A stretch of DNA of 64,000 bases, taken from NCBI RefSeq assembly GCF_004124275.1, contig NZ_CP027218.1:4343501-4407500 (forward strand), written 5' to 3'. Under the pieces are notes generated by a model, which saw nothing but the letters and a program-made list of their open reading frames with translations, was not told the origin of the DNA and did no database searches. Source of the stretch: Pseudomonas sp. DTU12.3. GTDB lineage: Bacteria; Pseudomonadota; Gammaproteobacteria; Pseudomonadales; Pseudomonadaceae. Below, one piece after another: positions 1 through 7,926 of this stretch. Numbering within the stretch: position 1 is the first letter of the stretch; every line of letters starts with the position of its first letter. A program made the translations under genes and the position numbers.

Positions 1-1143
1 CCGGTCGGCGACACGGTGCTGAAGATCATCACCGCGCGGCTCGAAGCCAGCGTGCGCATGGAAGACACGGTCGCGCGCCTCGGCGGCGATGAATTCGTGG
101 TGCTGCTCAGTGGCCTCGAAGGTTCGCGCAACGAAGTCAGCGCGCAAGTCCGCTCGCTGGCCGACACCCTGCGTGAATTGCTCTCGGAGCCGATGTTCCT
201 CGACGGCCAGCGCCTGCAAGTGACGCCGAGCATCGGCGTGGCACTGATTCCCGACCACGGCTCGACCCCGACCGACCTGCTCAAACGCGCCGACATTGCC
301 CTGTACCGGGCCAAAGACTCCGGGCGCAACACCACGCAGATGTACCACAACACCATGCAGAAGGCCGCCAGCGAACGGCTGCGCATGGAGACCGACTTGC
401 GCCTGGCGTTGTCACGCGGCGAATTCAATGTGCACTTCCAGCCGCAGATCGACGCGCGGGATAACCGCATCATCGGCGCCGAAGCGCTGGTGCGCTGGAA
501 TCACCCGGAACTTGGCGCGCAATCGCCTACCGAGTTCATCAAAGTGCTGGAAGACAGCGGGCTGATTCTTGAAGTCGGCACATGGATCCTTGATGAAGCC
601 TGCGAAGCGTTCAAGCAACTGATCGCTCTGAAACTGGTCGATCCGTTCAACTTCAGCCTGTGCGTCAACATCAGCCCACGGCAGTTCCGCCAGAACGACT
701 TCGTCGAACGCATCGAACACAGCATGACCAGCCACGGCCTGCCCTGCTCGCTGCTGAAACTGGAAATCACCGAAGGCATCGTCATCCAGAACCTCGAAGA
801 CACCATCAGCAAAATGCGTCGTTTGAAAAAGCTTGGCGTGAGTTTCGCCATGGACGATTTCGGCACCGGTTACTCATCGCTGACCTACCTCAAGCGCCTG
901 CCAGTGGACACGCTGAAAATCGATCAGTCGTTTATTCGCGATGCGACGACTGATCCGAACGATGCCGAAATCATCCGCGCCATCGTTGCCATGGCGCGCA
1001 GTCTTGAACTGGAGGTGATTGCCGAAGGTGTGGAAACGCCGGAGCAACTGGCGTTCCTGCAAGGTTTGGGCTGCCATTTGTATCAGGGTTATCTGCACAG
1101 TCGACCGATGGCACTCGAAGATCTGAAATTGATGCTGGAATAG
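1..1143 (+). CDS. GGDEF-EAL protein, C-terminal part (5' end outside window)
   Basis: The frame is open from base 1, so the gene starts upstream. The visible ~380 residues hold the end of a GGDEF domain and a whole EAL domain. The GGDEF domain (RLGGDEF) has an inhibitory-site RxxD (RMED) five residues before the motif. The EAL domain has EALVRW, NISPRQF, EITEG, DDFGTGYSS, LKIDQSF, IAEGVET and a final YQGYLHSRP, so all usual metal and catalytic residues are present. Both cyclic-di-GMP synthesis and hydrolysis motifs look intact; which activity dominates cannot be read from sequence. Sensor domains are not visible. A bidirectional hairpin follows the stop. Confidence 0.95.
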   Translation, partial: PVGDTVLKIITARLEASVRMEDTVARLGGDEFVVLLSGLEGSRNEVSAQVRSLADTLRELLSEPMFLDGQRLQVTPSIGVALIPDHGSTPTDLLKRADIALYRAKDSGRNTTQMYHNTMQKAASERLRMETDLRLALSRGEFNVHFQPQIDARDNRIIGAEALVRWNHPELGAQSPTEFIKVLEDSGLILEVGTWILDEACEAFKQLIALKLVDPFNFSLCVNISPRQFRQNDFVERIEHSMTSHGLPCSLLKLEITEGIVIQNLEDTISKMRRLKKLGVSFAMDDFGTGYSSLTYLKRLPVDTLKIDQSFIRDATTDPNDAEIIRAIVAMARSLELEVIAEGVETPEQLAFLQGLGCHLYQGYLHSRPMALEDLKLMLE

Positions 1144-1153
1144 CGAGCATAAA

Positions 1154-1180
1154 AAAGGACGCCATTGGCGTCCTTTCTTT
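1154..1180 (+). terminator. Hairpin terminator between GGDEF-EAL gene and dusC
   Basis: A ten-base stem AAAGGACGCC / GGCGTCCTTT closes a 3-nt loop, with A residues before and T residues after, so it can serve both convergent genes. Confidence 0.8.
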
Positions 1181-1201
1181 GCAGCGGATTTACAGATTTT
1201 T

Positions 1202-2161
1202 TCAGGCCGCTTCAGCGACCGTTAGACCGAGCAAGCGCGAGACATGATCGGGTTCGGTTTCACGGCGCAACACCGTGAACAGCTCGGTCGCTTCGGGATA
1301 ATTGCGCGTCAGCATCGCCAGCCATTGCTTCAAACGGCCCGGCGATTGCCGCGCGGTCATCTGCGCCTTGGCTTGCAGCCAGAAGTCCTGAATCAACGGC
1401 ATCAGCTCGGCCCAGCTCATCTCAATGACTTCTTCGCCGGCGCGGGCAGCGGCAATTTGCTTGGCCAGATCCGGGCGCGACACCAGTCCGCGACCGAGCA
1501 TGATGTCTTCGACACCGCTGATTTCGCGGCAACGGCGCCAGTCTTCGACGCTCCAGATATCGCCGTTGGCGAACACCGGGACTTTGACCACGTCTTGTAC
1601 GCGCGGAATCCACTCCCAATGTGCGGGCGGTTTGTAGCCGTCCATTTTCGTACGGGCGTGAACCACGATGTGTTCGGCGCCGCCTTCGGCCAACGCCGTA
1701 GCGCAGACCAGCGAGCCATCCGGGCTGTCGAAACCGAGGCGCATCTTCGCGGTGACCGGAATGTGCGCCGGTACTGCGCGACGCACGTGCTCGACGATCT
1801 GGTTGAGCAGTTCAGGCTCCTTGAGCAGCACCGCCCCGCCACGGGATTTGTTCACGGTCTTGGCCGGGCAACCGAAGTTGAGGTCGATCACTTCAGAGCC
1901 GAGTTCGCAGGCCAGTGCCGCGTTTTCCGCCAGACAGACCGGGTCGGAACCGAGCAATTGCACGCGCAATGGCACACCGGATGCGGTACGGGCGCCGTTG
2001 AGCAACTCCGGACCGAACTTGTGGAAATAGGCCGGCGTGAGCAACTGGTCGTTGACCCGAATGAATTCGGTCACGCACCAGTCGATGCCGCCAACGCGGG
2101 TCAGCACGTCGCGGAGGATGTCGTCGACCAACCCCTCCATGGGTGCCAGAGCAATTTGCAT
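1202..2161 (-). CDS. dusC: tRNA-dihydrouridine(16) synthase
   Basis: This 319-residue FMN enzyme reduces uridine 16 in tRNA D-loops. It opens with MQIALAPMEGLVD, the FMN-binding start of the Dus TIM barrel. It carries LNFGCPAKTVNKSRGGAVLL with the catalytic Cys, then KMRLGFDS, HARTKMDGY, ANGDIWS and MLGRGL (phosphate binding). The KTVNKS segment and the C-terminal helical region favour DusC over DusA or DusB. The dusA paralogue is at 35665-36651 in this same window. The start is the ATG at 2161. It is convergent with the GGDEF-EAL gene and shares its terminator. Confidence 0.93.
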   Translation of the reverse strand: MQIALAPMEGLVDDILRDVLTRVGGIDWCVTEFIRVNDQLLTPAYFHKFGPELLNGARTASGVPLRVQLLGSDPVCLAENAALACELGSEVIDLNFGCPAKTVNKSRGGAVLLKEPELLNQIVEHVRRAVPAHIPVTAKMRLGFDSPDGSLVCATALAEGGAEHIVVHARTKMDGYKPPAHWEWIPRVQDVVKVPVFANGDIWSVEDWRRCREISGVEDIMLGRGLVSRPDLAKQIAAARAGEEVIEMSWAELMPLIQDFWLQAKAQMTARQSPGRLKQWLAMLTRNYPEATELFTVLRRETEPDHVSRLLGLTVAEAA

Positions 2162-2227
2162 GGGGAAACACTACTTGAAGAAAAAACGTGCCGCAGTTTA
2201 CTGGATTGCAGCCACAAAGCGGTAACC

Positions 2228-2318
2228 CCTGTAGGAGCTGCCGCAGGCTGCGATCTTTTGATGTTGTTTTTTAAAGATCAAGATCAAAAGATCGCAGCCT
2301 GCGGCAGCTCCTACAGGG
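2228..2318. repeat. REP doublet, type I (GTAGGAGCTGCC family)
   Basis: Two inverted copies of the unit GTAGGAGCTGCCGCAGGCTG + CGATC face each other around a short T-rich spacer, making a long hairpin between dusC and the thioesterase gene. The same family recurs at 5063, 14135, 50165 and 51561. Confidence 0.9.
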
Positions 2319-2324
2319 ATCGGG

Positions 2325-2762
2325 TCAGGCGGGGATTTGGATCGCCGGGCCGTAGCCTTCAATAAACTCAGCCGGCATGCGCTTGGGCCTGCCAGTGGAC
2401 AGTTCGATGCAGACGAACGTGGTCTGCGCGCGCAACAGCGTGGTGTTGTCGCTCGGACGCTTGAGCTGGAAGTGCCGGGTCATTTTCAGGCGCTGATCCC
2501 AATCGACGATCCAGGTCGCCAATTGCAGTTCGTCGCCTTCATAGGCCGCCGCCAGATAATCGATTTCATGGCGAACTACGGCCATCGCCCGGTCCAGCCG
2601 CCGATATTCGACCAGGTCCAGCCCCAGACGCTGCGAGTGGCGCCAGGCGCAGCGTTCGAGCCAGGTCACGTACACCGCGTTGTTCGCGTGGCCCAGACCG
2701 TCGATGTCTTCAGCGCCTACTTGCAGATCAATGGTAAACGGCGTTGCCCGATCCCAGCCCAT
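2325..2762 (-). CDS. Acyl-CoA thioesterase, hotdog fold (4HBT type)
   Basis: The protein is about 145 residues when started at MGWDRATPF (ATG at 2762), which has GGGAGT a few bases upstream; an upstream in-frame ATG at 2867 would overlap the hydrolase gene. DIDGLGHANNAVYVTWLERC is the 4-hydroxybenzoyl-CoA thioesterase signature with the catalytic Asp/His region. It follows VRHEIDYLAAAYEGDEL, then FQLKR and TTFVCIEL strands of a hotdog fold. It is third in a TetR - alpha/beta hydrolase - thioesterase unit on the minus strand, 46 bp after the hydrolase. The substrate acyl-CoA is unknown. Confidence 0.85.
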   Translation of the reverse strand: MGWDRATPFTIDLQVGAEDIDGLGHANNAVYVTWLERCAWRHSQRLGLDLVEYRRLDRAMAVVRHEIDYLAAAYEGDELQLATWIVDWDQRLKMTRHFQLKRPSDNTTLLRAQTTFVCIELSTGRPKRMPAEFIEGYGPAIQIPA

Positions 2763-2808
2763 GCCCCACTCCCGGTCAATGTATTCAACCGGGGCAGTGT
2801 AACGGAGC

Positions 2809-3642
2809 TCACGCCGATTGGCGCGCCTGAAGGCTGCGGCCGGCCAGCAGTGATAACACTCCATCAATCACACGAGGGTCGGCGAGTACGCGCTGATGAC
2901 CGCCGCCTTCGAGGCGCAACAAGCGGCTGTCGAACCACGATTCGTGGATCAGTTGTGACTCTTTGACCGAGACGAAGGTGTCGTCCTCGGCATGTACGAT
3001 CAGCCCGGGCATATCCAGTTGATAGTGCGCAACGTCCAGCGTGGCGGCACGCATGCCGACATCCTGCTCGACCTGACGAATGAACGCGGAGCGCGCTCGC
3101 GGCGGCATGCCCATGTAGCGGGCGAATCCGCGCAGTACACCCAGAATGCGCGCCGGCGCGGCAATACTCACGAGGGTTTCGGTGCGCAAGCCCAATTGCA
3201 CGGCGAGCATGGCACTGGCGCCGCCCATGGAGTGGCCGATGACGGCTTGCAGTGGCGGTAACTCGGCCGCCGCTTCGAGCATCGCCCGAGCGAACAGCAC
3301 GACATTGGCCTCACGCCCCGGCGAGCGACCGTGGGCCGGACCATCGAGTGCGACGACGGTGTAGCCGGCTTCGACCAGCGCGGTGATCAACGACGCGAAT
3401 TGAGTCGGTCGGCCTTCCCAGCCGTGCATCAGCAACACGGTCGGACCTTGGCCCCAGCGCAGCGCCGACAGGCCGAAGCGCAGGGTAATCCGCTCGGAAT
3501 TGGCCAACAGCGGCAATTCCCAATCGCGCAACGGCAGCGCGCGCGGCGTCATGAATACCGAACGCATTTTGCTCGCTACCCGCTTCGGTGCAATCCAGCC
3601 CAAGGTGCCATTAACGCCACGAACCCATTTCAACGTGCTCAT
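2809..3642 (-). CDS. Alpha/beta hydrolase
   Basis: This 277-residue alpha/beta hydrolase has an oxyanion segment LLMHGWEGRPTQ, a nucleophile elbow GHSMGGASA (Ser in GxSxG), an acid residue in the VHAEDDTFV region and a late His in GGGHQRVL. No signal peptide is visible, so it is probably cytoplasmic. A GAGGAG ribosome site precedes the ATG at 3642. It sits 30 bp after the TetR gene and is probably co-transcribed with it and with the downstream thioesterase. Together they suggest inducible ester or acyl-CoA metabolism, but the substrate cannot be told. Confidence 0.88.
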   Translation of the reverse strand: MSTLKWVRGVNGTLGWIAPKRVASKMRSVFMTPRALPLRDWELPLLANSERITLRFGLSALRWGQGPTVLLMHGWEGRPTQFASLITALVEAGYTVVALDGPAHGRSPGREANVVLFARAMLEAAAELPPLQAVIGHSMGGASAMLAVQLGLRTETLVSIAAPARILGVLRGFARYMGMPPRARSAFIRQVEQDVGMRAATLDVAHYQLDMPGLIVHAEDDTFVSVKESQLIHESWFDSRLLRLEGGGHQRVLADPRVIDGVLSLLAGRSLQARQSA

Positions 3643-3672
3643 CGCTCTCTCCTCAGGCCTGTTGCCTTCAGG

Positions 3673-4212
3673 TCAACGCACCGCCGACTTGGCAGCGCGC
3701 AGCAATCGATCGGATAAATCTCCCGGGCCCAGCGCTCTTGCGAGGGCCAGACCACCCACCATCAAGGCCATGTCGGCCAAAGCTTTATCGGTGTCTTCAG
3801 GGCTGGCCGCCAACTGCGCAACCATCAACTCCAGGTGTTCGTTCAGCGCGAGGCGGAACGAATCCGGCAAACGCCCCAGTTCGCCGATGGAAGCAGGAAT
3901 CGGGCACGCCGCTTCGCTGGAGTCGCGGTGCTTGCGCGACAGGTAGAACGCAGCGACCAGCGCGCGGCGCTCTTCACCAGTCAGTTCGCTGTCCATGTCG
4001 GCAATCAGGTCGCGGCGGCGACCGAGCAATTGCTTGAACGCTTCAAGCATCATCGCGTCCTTGCTTTCGAAGTGCGCATAGAAGCCACCGACGGTGAGGC
4101 CGGCCGCGCCCATCACTTCGCCCACGCTAGGGTCTGCCGGGCCGCGCTGAATCAGTGCGGAGCTGGCAGCCTTGAGAATGCGTTCGCGGGTTTGAGCTTT
4201 TTTATCGTTCAT
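3673..4212 (-). CDS. TetR/AcrR-family transcriptional repressor
   Basis: This 179-residue regulator has an N-terminal TetR helix-turn-helix: TRERILKAASSALIQRG, then VGEVMGAAGLTVGGFYAHFESKDAM (recognition helix GGFYAHF), followed by an all-helical ligand domain. It is first in the unit with the hydrolase and thioesterase genes. A near-perfect palindrome sits 25 bases upstream of its start (4237-4261) and is the obvious operator, so autoregulation of the three-gene unit is likely. The inducer is unknown. Confidence 0.92.
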   Translation of the reverse strand: MNDKKAQTRERILKAASSALIQRGPADPSVGEVMGAAGLTVGGFYAHFESKDAMMLEAFKQLLGRRRDLIADMDSELTGEERRALVAAFYLSRKHRDSSEAACPIPASIGELGRLPDSFRLALNEHLELMVAQLAASPEDTDKALADMALMVGGLALARALGPGDLSDRLLRAAKSAVR

Positions 4213-4236
4213 CGTTGCCTCCGAATATTACGACTA

Positions 4237-4261
4237 GAATATTATTCGCATAATAATATTC
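4237..4261. promoter_or_regulatory. Putative TetR operator
   Basis: Two perfect 10-bp arms, GAATATTATT and AATAATATTC, flank the 5-bp centre CGCAT. The site lies directly upstream of the TetR gene. A partial extra arm (GAATATTA) lies at 4223-4230. Confidence 0.7.
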
Positions 4262-4393
4262 CGCAAGTCAAGAATATGACCGCTGGTCTGAAGTACAGTG
4301 TAAGGAAAAAGGAGAGTTGGCCAAACGCCAGACAAACAAAAGGGCCATTCAATAATTGAATGACCCTTATAAATCCCGCAGAGCGGGTAATCG

Positions 4394-4469
4394 TGGCGTC
4401 CCCTAGGGGACTCGAACCCCTGTTACCGCCGTGAAAGGGCGGTGTCCTAGGCCACTAGACGAAGGGGAC
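4394..4469 (-). tRNA. tRNA-Glu (TTC)
   Basis: A 76-nt cloverleaf with encoded CCA (TGG at 4394). It has the acceptor stem GTCCCCT/AGGGGAC, the anticodon loop CTTTCAC (anticodon TTC), and the T-loop GGTTCGAGTC. It is identical to the copy at 4679-4754. Confidence 0.97.
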
Positions 4470-4549
4470 ACAAACCTTCTATACAACTGATCAGTGCTGA
4501 GAGCTGATCGATTCAAGGCCGGTGTGGCCAGACCTTGAACTTGTAAAAT

Positions 4550-4625
4550 TGGTGGAGCTTAGCGGGATCGAACCGCTGACCTCCTGCATGCCATGCAGGC
4601 GCTCTCCCAGCTGAGCTAAAGCCCC
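4550..4625 (-). tRNA. tRNA-Ala (GGC)
   Basis: A 76-nt cloverleaf with encoded CCA. The 5' end is GGGGCTTTAGCTCAGCTGG, the anticodon loop ATGGCAT (anticodon GGC), and the T arm pairs around GGTTCGATCC. It differs from the copy at 4835-4910 at compensatory acceptor and T-stem positions. Confidence 0.97.
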
Positions 4626-4678
4626 GGATTTTTCGCCTCGCGGCGGAGTGACATCTTGCAATATCACTTCTGTAAAAC

Positions 4679-4754
4679 TGGCGTCCCCTAGGGGACTCGA
4701 ACCCCTGTTACCGCCGTGAAAGGGCGGTGTCCTAGGCCACTAGACGAAGGGGAC
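4679..4754 (-). tRNA. tRNA-Glu (TTC), second copy
   Basis: Same sequence as the tRNA-Glu at 4394-4469, with CCA encoded. It belongs to the upstream repeat of a duplicated Ala-Glu unit downstream of gltX. Confidence 0.97.
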
Positions 4755-4834
4755 GCAAACCCTTCTATACAACTGATCAACGCTGAGTGTTGATCGCTTC
4801 AAGGCCGGTGTGGCCAGACCTCGAAGTGTAAAAT

Positions 4835-4910
4835 TGGTGGAGCTAAACGGGATCGAACCGTTGACCTCCTGCATGCCATGCAGGCGCTCTCCCAGCTGAG
4901 CTATAGCCCC
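4835..4910 (-). tRNA. tRNA-Ala (GGC), second copy
   Basis: A 76-nt cloverleaf starting GGGGCTATAGCTCAGCTGG, with anticodon GGC and encoded CCA. It is first in transcription order of the Ala-Glu-Ala-Glu cluster. Confidence 0.97.
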
Positions 4911-5062
4911 TCATCGTTGATGTCATCGCTGAGGACGGGGCGAATCTTAAGGGTGTATCGAAAGCCTGTCAAACTTATTTTTGAAAAAAATCAAAACTTT
5001 TCGTCGGCATAACAACCACTTACCGCCCTCCTCCCGAAAATCCGGGACTTGGGATAAAGCCT

Positions 5063-5158
5063 GCCCCTGTAGGAGCTGCCGCAGGCTGCGATCTTTTGAT
5101 CTTGCTTTTAAAGATCAAGATCAAAAGATCGCAGCCTTCGGCAGCTCCTACAGGGGGG
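5063..5158. repeat. REP doublet, type I, downstream of gltX
   Basis: Inverted pair of the GTAGGAGCTGCC unit around a short A/T-rich spacer, eight bases past the gltX stop. It probably also acts as the 3' end structure of the gltX transcript. Confidence 0.9.
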
Positions 5159-5166
5159 TTAAGCTA

Positions 5167-6648
5167 TCAGGCGATGGCGGCCAGGAGCTTTTCCCACTCT
5201 TTGTTTTCTTTCTTCGACACGCCGCCCAGCAGGTCGATCGCCTGGCGCAGACGGAAACGGGTCAGGTCCGGGCCGAGGATTTCCATCGCATCGAGCACCG
5301 ACACCGAACTCGCCTGACCGGTGATCGCAGCAAACATCAGCGGCATCGCGTCACGCAGTTTCAGCTCCAGCGATTCGACCACTGCCTGAATCGTCGCGGT
5401 GATGTTGTCCTTCTCCCACTGACGCAGGCTTTCCAGCTTCCACAGGATCAACTGCATCAACTGACGCACCTGATCGCCGGAGAGCTTCTTCGATTCGAAC
5501 AACTTGGCATCCGGGTTGACACCACCGGCGAAGAAGAACCCGCCCAGCGGAGCAACCTGGCTGAAGGTTTCAACGCGGCCCTGCACCAGCGGTGCGATCT
5601 TCATCATGTATTCCGGGTTCAGCGCCCAGGTCTGCAAGCGGCTGGCGAACTCTTCCACCGGCAGATCACGCAGCCACTGACCGTTAAGCCACGAGAGCTT
5701 CTCGATGTCGAAGATCGGCCCGCCGAGGGACACACGCTTGAGGTCGAAGTTGTCGACCATTTCCTGCAGCGAGAACTTCTCGCGCTCGTCCGGCATCGAC
5801 CAGCCCATGCGACCGAGGTAGTTGAGCATCGCTTCCGGCATGAAGCCCATGCGCTCGTAGAACGTTACCGAAGTCGGGTTCTTGCGCTTGGACAGCTTGC
5901 TCTTGTCCGGGTTACGCAGCAGCGGCATGTAGCACAGCTCCGGTTGTTCCCAGCCGAAGTATTCGTACAACAGAATCAGTTTCGGTGCCGATGGCAGCCA
6001 TTCTTCGCCACGCAATACGTGGGTGATCCCCATGAGGTGGTCATCGACCACGTTGGCGAGGAAGTACGTCGGCAGGCCGTCGGTCTTCATCAGCACTTGC
6101 ATGTCCATGCGATCCCACGGGATCTCGACGTCGCCACGCAACATGTCCGGCACCACGCAGACGCCTTCGCTCGGCACTTTCATGCGGATCACGTGCGGTT
6201 CGCCAGCCGCCAGACGGGCCGTGACTTCTTCTTTCGACAACAGCAGTGCGCGACCGTCGTAGCGTGGCGTTTCGCCGCGAGCCATTTGCTCGGCGCGCAT
6301 CTGATCCAGCTCTTCAGCGGTGCAGAAGCATGGGAACGCGTGGCCCATTTCAACCAGTTGCTGGCAATACTTCTGGTAAATGTCGCCGCGCTCGCTCTGG
6401 CGATACGGGCCGTGCGGGCCGCCAACGTCCGGGCCTTCGCTCCAGTCGATACCCAACCAGCGCAAGGCGTCGAAGATCTGCTGTTCGGACTCGCGGGTCG
6501 AACGCAACTGGTCGGTGTCTTCGATCCGCAGGATGAACTCACCGCCATGCTGCTTGGCAAAGCAGTAGTTGAACAATGCGATGTAAGCGGTACCTACGTG
6601 GGGATCCCCGGTAGGCGATGGCGCGATGCGAGTGCGGACGGTGGTCAT
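5167..6648 (-). CDS. gltX: Glutamyl-tRNA synthetase
   Basis: This class I synthetase charges tRNA-Glu. With start MTTVRTRIAPSPTGD (ATG at 6648) it is 493 residues, the usual length; an in-frame upstream ATG at 6681 would add 11 poorly conserved residues. The HIGH-type motif appears as SPTGDPHVG near residue 10 and the KMSKS-type loop as SKLSKR near residue 240. The C-terminal helical anticodon-binding region is complete. The two tRNA-Glu genes it serves lie just downstream on the same strand, after a REP doublet. Confidence 0.98.
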   Translation of the reverse strand: MTTVRTRIAPSPTGDPHVGTAYIALFNYCFAKQHGGEFILRIEDTDQLRSTRESEQQIFDALRWLGIDWSEGPDVGGPHGPYRQSERGDIYQKYCQQLVEMGHAFPCFCTAEELDQMRAEQMARGETPRYDGRALLLSKEEVTARLAAGEPHVIRMKVPSEGVCVVPDMLRGDVEIPWDRMDMQVLMKTDGLPTYFLANVVDDHLMGITHVLRGEEWLPSAPKLILLYEYFGWEQPELCYMPLLRNPDKSKLSKRKNPTSVTFYERMGFMPEAMLNYLGRMGWSMPDEREKFSLQEMVDNFDLKRVSLGGPIFDIEKLSWLNGQWLRDLPVEEFASRLQTWALNPEYMMKIAPLVQGRVETFSQVAPLGGFFFAGGVNPDAKLFESKKLSGDQVRQLMQLILWKLESLRQWEKDNITATIQAVVESLELKLRDAMPLMFAAITGQASSVSVLDAMEILGPDLTRFRLRQAIDLLGGVSKKENKEWEKLLAAIA

Positions 6649-6876
6649 GGCATGTCTCGAAAAGAATGAAAAGCAAAACAATCAAGCGGCGAATGGTAAC
6701 AGGCGACACCCGCCCCGCTCCAGCAGACAGGGCATTTAAGCCAAGTTTGCGTCTGTAACGCGCGTAAGCCGCAGTGAATGGCGGAATATCAACCGTGGGC
6801 ATTTACCGTTTATCGGCTGTATGCGAGATTCAGCCGCTGATAACTTTCCTTACAATTCCTCGACTACAGTTTGCCC

Positions 6877-7926
6877 ATGCCTGCCCAACTCAAGCGTCGC
6901 CTGTTGATTTTCCTGCTGCTCGTCCTGCTGATTGCCGGGGGCTTTTTCGCTCATTGGTTTTTCAAGGGACGCTTTTATGAAAGCACCGACAACGCCTATG
7001 TCCAGGGCGAAATCACCCGTGTGTCGAGCCAACTGAGCGCGCGCATCGATGAAGTGCTGGTGCAGGACAATCAACACGTCGAAAAAGGCCAGTTGCTGGT
7101 ACGCCTTGAGCCGAACGATTTCCATCTGGCCGTGGACCGCGCCAATGCCGCCCTCGCCACCCGCGAAGCCGAACGCCTGCAAGCGCAAAGCAAACTCACC
7201 CAGCAATCGAGCCTGATCGCCGCCAGCGATGCGCAAGTGGCGACCACGCAAGCGACGCTGGGCCGTTCGCAAATGGATTTGTCGCGGGCGGAAACCCTGC
7301 GCAAACCCGGTTATGTCTCTGAGGAACGCGTGACCACCCTCTCCGCCGACACTCACATTGCCCGCTCGCAAGTGGCCAAGGCGCAGGCTGATGCGCAAGG
7401 TCAGCGCCAACAGGTCAACGCCTTGAACGCGGAAATCAAACGCCTCGATGCACAGATCGCCAACGCCCGCGCCGATCTCGCGCAAGCCGAACTCAACCTG
7501 ACCCGCAGCGAAATCCACGCACCGATCAGCGGCCTCGTCGGCCAGCGTGCCGCGCGCAATGGCCAAGTAGTGCAGGCAGGCGCTTATCTGTTGTCGATCG
7601 TCCCGGACGAAGACATCTGGGTGCAGGCCAACTTCAAGGAAACCCAGATCGGTCACATGCAGCCCGGGCAAAAAGCCGAGCTGACCTTCGACGCCTACGG
7701 CGACACGCCGATCGAAGCGCGGGTCGACAGTCTGTTCGCCGCGTCCGGCGCACAGTTCAGCCTGCTGCCGCCAGATAACGCCACCGGCAACTTCACCAAA
7801 GTCGTGCAGCGGATTCCGGTGAAACTGACCTTCAAGGCCGACAACCCGCTGCACGGCAAAATCCGCCCGGGCATGTCCGCCACCGCCACCGTGAACATCA
7901 AAGACGCCCCGGACAATGGCCGGTGA
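6877..7926 (+). CDS. emrA: HlyD/EmrA-type membrane fusion protein
   Basis: This 349-residue periplasmic adaptor has one N-terminal membrane helix (LLIFLLLVLLIAGGFFAHWF). A biotinyl-lipoyl half (STDNAYVQGEITRVSSQLSARI) and a long alpha-helical hairpin of A/Q/R-rich coiled coil follow, then the second lipoyl half (EIHAPISGLVGQRAARNGQVV) and a beta-barrel (VQANFKETQIGHMQPGQKAEL). ATG at 6877 is chosen; a TTG two codons earlier is also open. Its end overlaps the transporter start by 11 bases, so the two are translationally coupled. They are expected to form an inner-membrane efflux pump using a separate outer-membrane channel. Confidence 0.92.
   Translation: MPAQLKRRLLIFLLLVLLIAGGFFAHWFFKGRFYESTDNAYVQGEITRVSSQLSARIDEVLVQDNQHVEKGQLLVRLEPNDFHLAVDRANAALATREAERLQAQSKLTQQSSLIAASDAQVATTQATLGRSQMDLSRAETLRKPGYVSEERVTTLSADTHIARSQVAKAQADAQGQRQQVNALNAEIKRLDAQIANARADLAQAELNLTRSEIHAPISGLVGQRAARNGQVVQAGAYLLSIVPDEDIWVQANFKETQIGHMQPGQKAELTFDAYGDTPIEARVDSLFAASGAQFSLLPPDNATGNFTKVVQRIPVKLTFKADNPLHGKIRPGMSATATVNIKDAPDNGR

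Noticed and set aside
4981..6669. A 562-codon open frame on the plus strand
   Set aside because: It lies wholly antisense to gltX and has no family-like sequence; GC-rich third positions open such shadow frames.
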